Position numbers and translations under genes: made by a program. 12,824 bases of DNA from positions 1 through 12,824 of the forward strand of contig JBKPHP010000051.1 of NCBI GenBank assembly GCA_046729895.1. Direction: 5' to 3'. Positions 7,199 to 12,455 of the stretch are shown here, in pieces (positions within the stretch are counted from its first letter, which is position 1; every line of letters begins with the position of its first letter). The DNA comes from DASXBA01 sp046729895. Lineage in GTDB: Bacteria; Actinomycetota; Thermoleophilia; Solirubrobacterales; Thermoleophilaceae. The notes below the pieces were generated by a model. That model was not told where the DNA came from. It ran no database searches and saw only the letters and a program-made list of their open reading frames with translations.

Positions 7199-7417
7199 GT
7201 GCGGGAGAGAATCGGCCGGGTGCGCGACGCGATCGCGTCGGGGCCGATGACGCCCTTCGACATCGTTCCCAACCTGGTGGGCGTCGAGGCGCCCAGCCAG
7301 ATGATGGTGAGCTGGGGCCTGTCCGAGGTCCTCTGCTATCTGCGCCACCTGGAGCTGTCGGGCGAGGCCGCCCGCGTCGAGGGCGAGGACCCGGAGCGCT
7401 GGGCCCTGGCGGCGTGA
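7199..7417 (+). CDS. 72-residue winged-helix-like protein, probable C-terminal remnant of an MBL-fold hydrolase
   Basis: The reading frame has GTG 7199 as its only visible start, without a Shine-Dalgarno. The open frame reaches further upstream through IEANRREV, without a start codon, to just after the stop of the FAD-oxidase gene. The segment resembles the winged-helix domain that ends many metallo-beta-lactamase-fold hydrolases: a basic helix (RERIGRVRDAIASGP), then TPFDIVPNLVG, then a long helix MVSWGLSEVLCYLRHLEL, and a wing ending ERWAL. The catalytic N-terminal domain with its HxHxDH metal site is absent. It may be the 3' end of a gene lost by deletion (a pseudogene) or a genuine small protein. 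I identify it from pattern memory, so the family call is moderate. The frame ends 61 bp before the GGDEF-EAL start. Confidence 0.5.
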   Translation: MRERIGRVRDAIASGPMTPFDIVPNLVGVEAPSQMMVSWGLSEVLCYLRHLELSGEAARVEGEDPERWALAA

Positions 7418-7421
7418 CTGC

Positions 7422-7449
7422 TTGACACACCTGTGCTCGGGGGTACCGT
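7422..7449 (+). promoter_or_regulatory. Sigma-70/sigma-A-type promoter of the GGDEF-EAL gene
   Basis: A perfect TTGACA (7422-7427), a 16-nt spacer, and TACCGT (7444-7449) fitting TANNNT. The predicted transcription start near 7456 leaves a leader of about 23 nt that carries two GGAGG sequences. It is the most canonical promoter in the window and starts right after the upstream small frame stops. Confidence 0.65.
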
Positions 7450-7467
7450 GACCGCAACCGGAGGTTC

Positions 7468-7472
7468 GGAGG
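7468..7472 (+). promoter_or_regulatory. Ribosome-binding site GGAGG
   Basis: GGAGG lies 6 nt before ATG 7479 and fixes this start. A second GGAGG lies at 7460-7464. This is the strongest Shine-Dalgarno in the window. Confidence 0.75.
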
Positions 7473-7478
7473 ACCGGG

Positions 7479-8927
7479 ATGTCCTGGCTGCTCATTGTTC
7501 TCTTGGACGCCCTCGTCGTGGGCGTCTTCTGCCTGGTCGCCTGGAAGCTGATCGCCCGCCGCCGGCCGCCCGCTGAGCAGAAGCAGCTCGATCGGCGCTT
7601 CGAGCAGCAGGCCTTCCACGACGAGCTGACGAAGCTCCCGAACCGGATGCTGCTCCGCGACCGGCTGGAGCGGGCGCTGGCCCGCAGCGTGCGGCGGCGC
7701 CAGTCATGCGCCGTGCTCTCCGTGGACATCGACCGCTTCAAGCGCGTGAACGACAGCCTCGGTCCGGCCATTGGCGACCAGCTGCTTCGCGAGGCGGCGG
7801 CCCGGCTCGACTCCTGCCTGCGCCCGGAGGACACCGTCGCGCGCACGGGCGACGACGAGTTCATGGTGCTGCTCGAGACCGTCCGGAGCCTCGCCGAGGC
7901 AAACGCCGTAGCGGATCGCCTCACCAATGCGCTGGGGCCGCCGTTCGAGGTCGAAGGGCACGAGCTCACCCTGAGGGCGAGCATCGGCATCGCCATCGGG
8001 CGCGGCGGACGCGACCGCTCCGAGGACGTGCTCCAGAACGCCGACGTGGCGGTCCACCGCGCCAAGGACGGCGGCCGCGCGCGCGTCGAGATGTTCCGGC
8101 AGGAGATGAACCCGCATCCGACGCTCCGCCTCGGCCTCGAGGCCGAGCTTCGCCACGCGGTGGAGCGCCAGGAGTTCTTCCTCGAGTACCAGCCCACGGT
8201 TAGCCTCGACGACGCTCGGGTGGTCGGCTACGAGGCGCTCCTACGCTGGCAGCACCCCGAGCGGGGGGTGGTCGACCCGCTCGAATTCGTCCCGGTCGCT
8301 GAGGAGACCGGGTTGATCCTGCCCCTGGGCCGCTGGATCCTGGCGACAGCCTGCGAGCAGGCCTCCGCCTGGGCCGAGGCGGGACAGCAGCCGGCTCGGA
8401 TCCTCTCCGTCAACCTCTCCGCGCGAGAGCTGCAGCAGCGGCGGCTGCGGCTCGCGGACGAGGCTGCCTCCGCGCTCGCGGGCTCCGGCCTGGAGCCCCA
8501 GGCGCTCTCCGTCGAGATCACGGAGGAGGCGGTGATGGACAACGTGGAGACCGCCGCGTCGAACATGAAGGACCTCGAGGCGATCGGGGTGGGAATCACG
8601 CTGGACGACTTCGGCACCGGCTACTCATCGCTGAACCACCTGCGCCGCTTCCCGAGCGACAGGGTGAAGATCGACAGCTCCTTCGTGCACGAGCTGACCG
8701 AGAGCGCCGAGGGCGAGGCGATAGTGCGAGCGCTGATCGAGGTCTGTCACGCCCTCCGCGCCGAGGTCATCGGAGAGGGGATCGAGACGGAGGAACAGGT
8801 CTCCCGCCTGCGCGAGCTCGACTGCGATCTCGGGCAGGGCGCGTACTTCTCGCGGCCGCTGCCGCCGGATCGCATGGAGGAGCTGCTCGCAAGGGACGCC
8901 CCCCTCATGGGGACGAACGCCGGCTAG
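7479..8927 (+). CDS. Membrane-anchored GGDEF-EAL protein, probably a c-di-GMP phosphodiesterase
   Basis: This 482-residue protein has one N-terminal membrane helix (about 3-25), followed by basic residues and a short linker. It has no PAS, GAF or other sensor domain. The GGDEF domain spans about 45-205. The metal-binding D83/D85 region (VDIDRF) is present and the inhibitory I-site R115-x-x-D118 is intact, exactly 5 residues before the signature. The signature itself is GDDEF (124-128), with the second Gly replaced by Asp, so cyclase activity is doubtful. The EAL domain (about 222-470) keeps E252 of EALLRW, N312 of VNLSA, E346, D376-D377 of LDDFGTGYSSL, K397, E433 of GEGIET and Q453. It should therefore hydrolyse c-di-GMP, by inference with the degenerate GGDEF acting as a regulatory GTP or c-di-GMP site. 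It ends in a CTAG shared with the metF stop. Confidence 0.93.
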   Translation: MSWLLIVLLDALVVGVFCLVAWKLIARRRPPAEQKQLDRRFEQQAFHDELTKLPNRMLLRDRLERALARSVRRRQSCAVLSVDIDRFKRVNDSLGPAIGDQLLREAAARLDSCLRPEDTVARTGDDEFMVLLETVRSLAEANAVADRLTNALGPPFEVEGHELTLRASIGIAIGRGGRDRSEDVLQNADVAVHRAKDGGRARVEMFRQEMNPHPTLRLGLEAELRHAVERQEFFLEYQPTVSLDDARVVGYEALLRWQHPERGVVDPLEFVPVAEETGLILPLGRWILATACEQASAWAEAGQQPARILSVNLSARELQQRRLRLADEAASALAGSGLEPQALSVEITEEAVMDNVETAASNMKDLEAIGVGITLDDFGTGYSSLNHLRRFPSDRVKIDSSFVHELTESAEGEAIVRALIEVCHALRAEVIGEGIETEEQVSRLRELDCDLGQGAYFSRPLPPDRMEELLARDAPLMGTNAG

Positions 8928-9820
8928 ACGGTCGCTGTCGCGCGGGTCCAGGGATGCGCGGCGCGCAGGGCCGCGAGGATCGCCCGCGTTGCGGGCGAGC
9001 GGTTGAGCGTGTAAAAGTGGATTCCGGGCGCGCCGCGCGCCAGGAGATCGGAGCACTGGAGAGCCGCGTAAGCGACTCCAAGCTCGGCAACCGCTTCCGG
9101 GTCGTCGGCGCGCTCGTTCAACTCGCGCTCCAGCTCCGCCGGGATGGAGGCGCCGCACATCCCGGTGATGGTCTTGATCTGCTTGTAGTTGGTGATCGGC
9201 ATGATCCCCGGCACGATCGGCACCGCGATCCCGGCGGCGCGGGCCTCGTCGACGAAGTCGAAGTAGAGCTCGTTGTCAAAGAAGAGCTGGGTGATCAGGA
9301 AGCCCGCCCCGGCGTCTACCTTGCGCCTGGCGTACCGGAGGTCGTCCTCGAGGCTTGCGGCCTCCGGGTGCACCTCGGGGAAGCAGGCCGCCCCGATGCA
9401 GAAGTCGAAGCGATCACGGATCAACTCGATGAGCTCGACCGAGTACTCGAGTCCCCCGGGGTGCGGCCTCCACTCGGTCTCGCCGCGAGGCGGGTCGCCA
9501 CGCAGCGCCAGGACGTTGTCGATGCCCGCATCCCGGACCTCGCCGAGGATCTGCACGAGCCGCTCGGTCGGCTCACCGACACAGGAGAGATGGGCCATCG
9601 CCTCGATCCTGAGGTCCTTCTTGATCCACTTCGTGATCTCCACGGTGCGCTCGCGGGTCGAGCCGCCCGCTCCATAGGTGACGGAGACGTAGTCGGGCCG
9701 GTCGTCTTTGAGGACGGCCAGCGAGTTTTCGAGCATCGCCTGCCCGTCGTCGGTCTTCGGCGGGAAGAACTCGAACGAGAAGACGGGGCGCCGCTCGTCG
9801 AGGATCAGGTCGATTCGCAT
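8924..9820 (-). CDS. metF: 5,10-methylenetetrahydrofolate reductase
   Basis: This 298-residue flavoprotein reduces 5,10-methylene-THF to 5-methyl-THF, the methyl donor for methionine synthesis. It is a TIM barrel of normal bacterial MetF length. Visible motifs are FSFEFFPPKT with the catalytic Glu E17, VSVTYGAGGSTRERT (45-59), NVLALRGDPP with D109, the ACFPEVHPEA segment (145-154), and FLITQLFFD with Q178. PIVPGIMPI follows at 201-209, and GIHFYTLNRS (266-275) near the C-terminus. I chose ATG 9820 because family homology starts directly after it and a TACCCT box lies 8 nt upstream. The open frame extends further 5' but through repeat and hairpin sequence. It is last in a minus-strand cluster, with 112 bp separating it from the upstream 95-residue gene, and may have its own promoter. 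Confidence 0.95.
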   Translation of the reverse strand: MRIDLILDERRPVFSFEFFPPKTDDGQAMLENSLAVLKDDRPDYVSVTYGAGGSTRERTVEITKWIKKDLRIEAMAHLSCVGEPTERLVQILGEVRDAGIDNVLALRGDPPRGETEWRPHPGGLEYSVELIELIRDRFDFCIGAACFPEVHPEAASLEDDLRYARRKVDAGAGFLITQLFFDNELYFDFVDEARAAGIAVPIVPGIMPITNYKQIKTITGMCGASIPAELERELNERADDPEAVAELGVAYAALQCSDLLARGAPGIHFYTLNRSPATRAILAALRAAHPWTRATATV

Positions 9821-9828
9821 GGCGGCAC

Positions 9829-9834
9829 AGGGTA
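9829..9834 (-). promoter_or_regulatory. Probable -10 box for metF (near-leaderless)
   Basis: The minus strand reads TACCCT, ending 8 nt before ATG 9820. The same hexamer precedes moaA and the 114-residue gene. No -35 consensus and no Shine-Dalgarno are visible. Confidence 0.4.
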
Positions 9835-9856
9835 CTGAGGGCCGATTCCGGACCGG

Positions 9857-9893
9857 GGCTCTTTCAGGCACGAAATACGGGCTCGAAAGAGCC
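9857..9893 (-). promoter_or_regulatory. Inverted repeat upstream of metF with two competing hairpins
   Basis: GGCTCTTTC (9857-9865) and GAAAGAGCC (9885-9893) form a perfect 9-bp inverted repeat around 19 nt. In the minus-strand transcript the 5' arm can instead pair locally as GGCTC-TTTC-GAGCC (9893-9880), so the two folds exclude each other. No U-run follows. It may be a weak terminator or attenuator between the 95-residue gene and metF, or a protein site. Function is inferred only. Confidence 0.4.
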
Positions 9894-9895
9894 AG

Positions 9896-9943
9896 CTCGG
9901 GGTCGGCGTCAGTCGGGAGGTCGGGGTCCGCCTCAGTCGGGAG
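9896..9943 (-). repeat. 24-bp tandem duplication carrying a stop codon
   Basis: Two adjacent 24-bp units (9920-9943 and 9896-9919) agree at 21 of 24 positions. The upstream unit in minus-strand sense holds the last codons and TGA stop of the 95-residue gene. The second unit repeats CTCCCGACTGA, so the stop and the preceding Pro-Asp codons are duplicated just downstream. Confidence 0.75.
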
Positions 9944-10220
9944 GCACGATGTCCAGCCCGGTGGCGACCGTTTCCCGGTCGCCAAGCCTGTACTGCACGT
10001 CCACCGAGTCGTTCTTGCCGTAGCTGCCGAACAGGCCGAAGAACATCGCCGTCCAACGACCGGCGCTGAGGCGCTCCTTCTCGAGGGGGCGGAAGAAGTG
10101 CAGCTCGTGGCCGCGGAGCTCGTAGTCCTCGCCCTTGGTCTGGGGGACCCCGTTCACGAAGACCCGATAGGGCGGCTCGGCGCCACGGGGCAGAGGTACC
10201 CGCCAGCGCCGCTCGGTCAC
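9933..10220 (-). CDS. Uncharacterised 95-residue protein, second of a coupled pair
   Basis: I do not recognise this family. The protein is soluble by appearance, without a signal peptide or membrane segment. The N-terminal half alternates short beta-like stretches: YRVFVNGVPQTKGEDYELRG looks like a strand-turn-strand. It then has a conserved-looking FFRPLEKERLSAGRW and a Gly/aromatic stretch, MFFGLFGSYG (59-68). The end is VDVQYRLGDRETVATGLDIVPPD. The start is GTG 10220, whose first bases overlap the TGA of the upstream gene (GTGA, 4 nt), indicating translational coupling. The fused reading order suggests the two products act together. The GC-rich codon use matches its neighbours, so I believe it is a real gene. 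Confidence 0.75.
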   Translation of the reverse strand: MTERRWRVPLPRGAEPPYRVFVNGVPQTKGEDYELRGHELHFFRPLEKERLSAGRWTAMFFGLFGSYGKNDSVDVQYRLGDRETVATGLDIVPPD

Positions 10221-10561
10221 TGGTGCTCCTCGATCGCACGCCGCAGCGCGTCGTAGGCCGACTCGCCGCGGCGCTGCTCGACCAGCCGCCTGCGCAGCCT
10301 GCCCGTGAAGGCCTCACTGGAGCCGTCGCCCCGCACGTCCACCCCGGCGCGCAGCCGGCCCGGCCCGGCGACCTCTATGCGCCCGACGACCCGCTGGACG
10401 GCGTCGTAGCGACGAATCAGGGTCCCGCCGACAGGCCGTTCGTCAGCGTTGCGTTCGAGCTCACGGCCCAGGCGTTCGACTGCCGCGAGCGCTCGAGGGA
10501 GGTCCTCGTACCGCTCCCGGGTGACCCGCGGGCCGGCGCGCAGCTTCAGGGTGTAGGCCAC
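10217..10561 (-). CDS. Uncharacterised 114-residue protein, first of a coupled pair
   Basis: The family is unrecognised. The protein is small, charged and soluble. It starts VAYTLKLRAGPRV, a likely beta strand. An Arg/Glu-rich helix follows (YEDLPRALAAVERLGRELERNADERP, about 18-43), then strands around RRYDAVQRVVGRIEVAGPGRLRAGVDVRGDG (50-80), and a C-terminal helical part (82-113) rich in Arg and Glu. The plan of strand, helix and several strands suggests a small alpha+beta domain, but no catalytic motif is evident. It starts with GTG 10561, 6 nt after a TACCCT box. It lies 48 bp after the moaA stop and overlaps the 95-residue gene by 4 nt. Confidence 0.75.
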   Translation of the reverse strand: MAYTLKLRAGPRVTRERYEDLPRALAAVERLGRELERNADERPVGGTLIRRYDAVQRVVGRIEVAGPGRLRAGVDVRGDGSSEAFTGRLRRRLVEQRRGESAYDALRRAIEEHQ

Positions 10562-10567
10562 CGCCGG

Positions 10568-10573
10568 AGGGTA
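10568..10573 (-). promoter_or_regulatory. Probable -10 box of the uncharacterised pair (leaderless)
   Basis: TACCCT on the minus strand lies exactly 6 nt before GTG 10561, the spacing expected when transcription starts on the start codon. This suggests the pair can be transcribed independently of moaA. No -35 match is seen. Confidence 0.45.
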
Positions 10574-10609
10574 GAAGCAGGCCGTCCCGTCGCTCGCCGG
10601 CAGGCGCCC

Positions 10610-11605
10610 TTATCCGCCGATGGCGCTCATCGTGCGGGGCGGCTGCCTGAACCCTGGCTCACCGACGTGGTGCTTGAGCTCCTTGCGCCACACTGCGTCG
10701 CGGACGACCTGCTCGAGCTCGTCGTCGGAGGCGCCCGACCGCAGCACGGCGCGCAGGTCGGTCTCGTGCAGCGAGAACAGGCAGGTGCGCAGCTTGCCGT
10801 CCGCGGTCAGACGGATGCGGTTGCAGTCGCCGCAGAAGGGCTCGGAGACGGGGTTGACGAAGCCGATCTCGCCCCTGCCGTCCTTGAAGCGGAAGACCCG
10901 CGCCGTCGCGTGCGGCTCCCGTGGCGTCTCCTCCAGGCGGTGGACGCGGTCGATGATTCGCCGCAGCTCGTCGCCGGTCAGCACCGCATCGGGCTCCCAG
11001 GCGTGATCGGCGTCCAGGGGCATGAACTCGATGAAGCGGACCTGGAAGGCCGTCGAGCGGGCGAACTCCGCGAAGGGGATCGCCTCCTCCTCGGTGAAGC
11101 CCCGCATGGCGACCGCGTTGACCTTGATCGGCCGTACGCTCTCGTGGCGGGCGATCGCCTCGAGCCCGCTCAGGACTCGTGGGAGGGCGTCGCGGCGCGT
11201 CATGTGGAAGAAGCGGTCGCGCTGCAGCGAGTCGATGGAGACGTTCACGCGTCCAATTCCCGCCTCCACGAGGGCGTCGGCGTCGCGCTCCAGCAGGTAG
11301 CCGTTGGTGGTGAGCGAAAGATCGGCCACGCCGGGAATCCGGGCGAGCATCCCCACGAGCCTGGGGAACTCGCGACGCACGAGCGGCTCGCCGCCGGTCA
11401 GGCGCACGTCGCTGACCCCCATCCCGGCCAGCAGGCCCACCACGCGCTCGATCTCCTCGAAGCGGAGGACCTCCTCGCGGTCGAGCCAGGGCAGGCCGTC
11501 GGCCGGCATGCAGTACTGGCAGCGGAAGTTGCAGCGATCCGTGACCGAGACGCGGAGGTCGGAGATCTGTCGGCCGTGCCCGTCGTAGAGCGGCGATCGC
11601 GTCAC
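10610..11605 (-). CDS. moaA: GTP 3',8-cyclase MoaA (radical SAM)
   Basis: This 331-residue protein catalyses the first step of molybdenum-cofactor synthesis: conversion of GTP to 3',8-cyclo-7,8-dihydro-GTP, which MoaC turns into cyclic pyranopterin monophosphate. The N-terminal radical-SAM cluster is C25-x3-C29-x2-C32 in VTDRCNFRCQYCMP. RLTGGEPL (68-75) is the SAM-binding GGE motif. The C-terminal [4Fe-4S] ligands are C258, C261 (CGDCNRIRLTADGKLRTC) and C275. The chain ends in Gly-Gly, as functional MoaA proteins do, so all key residues are present. The start is GTG 11605, with DGHGRQISDLRVSVTDRC close behind as usual for the family. It is preceded by a TACCCT box and lies 23 bp from the divergent HD-domain gene. 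No other moa genes are in the window. Confidence 0.97.
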   Translation of the reverse strand: MTRSPLYDGHGRQISDLRVSVTDRCNFRCQYCMPADGLPWLDREEVLRFEEIERVVGLLAGMGVSDVRLTGGEPLVRREFPRLVGMLARIPGVADLSLTTNGYLLERDADALVEAGIGRVNVSIDSLQRDRFFHMTRRDALPRVLSGLEAIARHESVRPIKVNAVAMRGFTEEEAIPFAEFARSTAFQVRFIEFMPLDADHAWEPDAVLTGDELRRIIDRVHRLEETPREPHATARVFRFKDGRGEIGFVNPVSEPFCGDCNRIRLTADGKLRTCLFSLHETDLRAVLRSGASDDELEQVVRDAVWRKELKHHVGEPGFRQPPRTMSAIGG

Positions 11606-11611
11606 ACCTGA

Positions 11612-11617
11612 AGGGTA
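11612..11617 (-). promoter_or_regulatory. Probable -10 box of moaA (leaderless)
   Basis: The minus strand reads TACCCT, 6 nt before GTG 11605. It shares two base pairs with the opposing TACTTT box of the HD gene, forming the near-symmetric AAGGGTACTTT (11611-11621). Confidence 0.5.
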
Positions 11618-11621
11618 CTTT
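11616..11621 (+). promoter_or_regulatory. Probable -10 box of the HD-domain gene (leaderless)
   Basis: TACTTT fits TANNNT and ends 7 nt before GTG 11629. It supports that codon as the start over TTG 11620, which lies inside the box. It overlaps the moaA -10 box on the other strand. Confidence 0.5.
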
Positions 11622-11628
11622 GCCGGAC

Positions 11629-12414
11629 GTGGAGCTGCCTGAGATGGAGATCGCCGCGCCGACGCGGGGGAACCGCAAGCTCGAGGCCCTGTTCGACGCG
11701 GCGAACGCGGACCCGAGGCTCAAGGCCTGGTGGCACATGCAGCAGGTCACCGCCGACCGGCTCGGAATGTCGGACCACTCCTGGGTTCACGTGCGCGTGG
11801 TGGTCAACATCGCGCTGCGGATGTTTCGGCTGATGACCCGCGCCGGAGTAGAGCCGGCCATGGTCGCCGACCATGGTCTCGGACGGCGCGACGCCGAGGT
11901 GGTCATCGCCGCCGGCTGCCTGCTTCACGACGCGGGCATGTCCATCCATCGCACCGACCACGAGGAGTACTCGCTATTCCTCGCCGCCGACCGGCTGCCG
12001 TTGCTGCTGGGAGACATCTACGACGATCCGGAGCTGACGATCGTGGCCAGCGAGGTCCTGCACACCATCATCGGCCACCGGCGCAGGGGTGACCCGATCA
12101 CGATCGAGGCGGGAGTCGTGCGCGTCGCGGATGCTCTCGACCTCGCAAAGGGGCGCTCCCGGGTGCCGTTCGAGACGCGCCGGCCCAACATCCACTCGCT
12201 GTCTGCGGCCGCGATCGACGAGGTCACGATCGACCCCGGCACCGACCGTGCGGTGCATATCGAGATCGCGATGAACAACTCCTCGGGCGTCTTCCAGGTC
12301 GACGAGCTCCTGGCCACCAAGCTCCGTGGCTCCGGACTCGAGCAGCACATCGAAGTGGTGGCGCGTATCGAAGCCGAGCACGAAAAGCGCCTGGTGCCGG
12401 TCTTCCGGATCTGA
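11629..12414 (+). CDS. HD-domain metal-dependent phosphohydrolase
   Basis: This 261-residue protein belongs to the HD superfamily of metal-dependent phosphohydrolases and phosphodiesterases; the substrate is unknown. Candidate metal ligands are H54 (SDHSWVHV), the HD pair H100-D101 in CLLHDAGMSIH, H107 and H111 (HRTDHEEYS), H145 and H150 (SEVLHTIIGH), and D168 in VRVADALD. The second half (about 172-261) includes GRSRVPFE, NIHSLSAAAI, EIAMNNSSGVFQVDELL and KLRGSGLEQHIEVVA, strongly patterned segments that look like a conserved C-terminal domain beyond the HD core. There is no nucleotide-binding loop or membrane helix. The start is GTG 11629, chosen from the -10 spacing; TTG 11620 would add three residues. 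It is divergent from moaA and convergent with the citrate synthase gene, 41 bp from that gene's stop. Confidence 0.88.
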   Translation: MELPEMEIAAPTRGNRKLEALFDAANADPRLKAWWHMQQVTADRLGMSDHSWVHVRVVVNIALRMFRLMTRAGVEPAMVADHGLGRRDAEVVIAAGCLLHDAGMSIHRTDHEEYSLFLAADRLPLLLGDIYDDPELTIVASEVLHTIIGHRRRGDPITIEAGVVRVADALDLAKGRSRVPFETRRPNIHSLSAAAIDEVTIDPGTDRAVHIEIAMNNSSGVFQVDELLATKLRGSGLEQHIEVVARIEAEHEKRLVPVFRI

Positions 12415-12417
12415 GCG

Positions 12418-12433
12418 TCCCGCGCAGCCGGGA
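12418..12433. terminator. Weak hairpin between convergent genes
   Basis: TCCCG (12418-12422) and CGGGA (12429-12433) can form a 5-bp GC-rich stem with a 6-nt loop in the 41-bp gap between the HD and citrate synthase stops. There is no T-run on either side, so a terminator role is tentative. Confidence 0.2.
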
Positions 12434-12455
12434 ACGGCGCCAACCCGCGTCTGCC

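Noticed and set aside
9821..9932. SAM-type riboswitch ahead of metF
   Set aside because: The hairpins do not fit the core of any SAM riboswitch class that I can recall, and the predicted TSS from the TACCCT box would exclude the region from the metF mRNA.
9821..9985. N-terminal extension of metF by 55 residues
   Set aside because: The extension crosses the tandem repeat, the hairpin and the end of the upstream gene. MetF proteins normally start near the chosen ATG.
10223..11611. Long plus-strand frame opposite moaA and the small gene pair
   Set aside because: It is antisense to moaA, whose Fe-S ligands and C-terminal Gly-Gly are intact, and has no domain pattern of its own.
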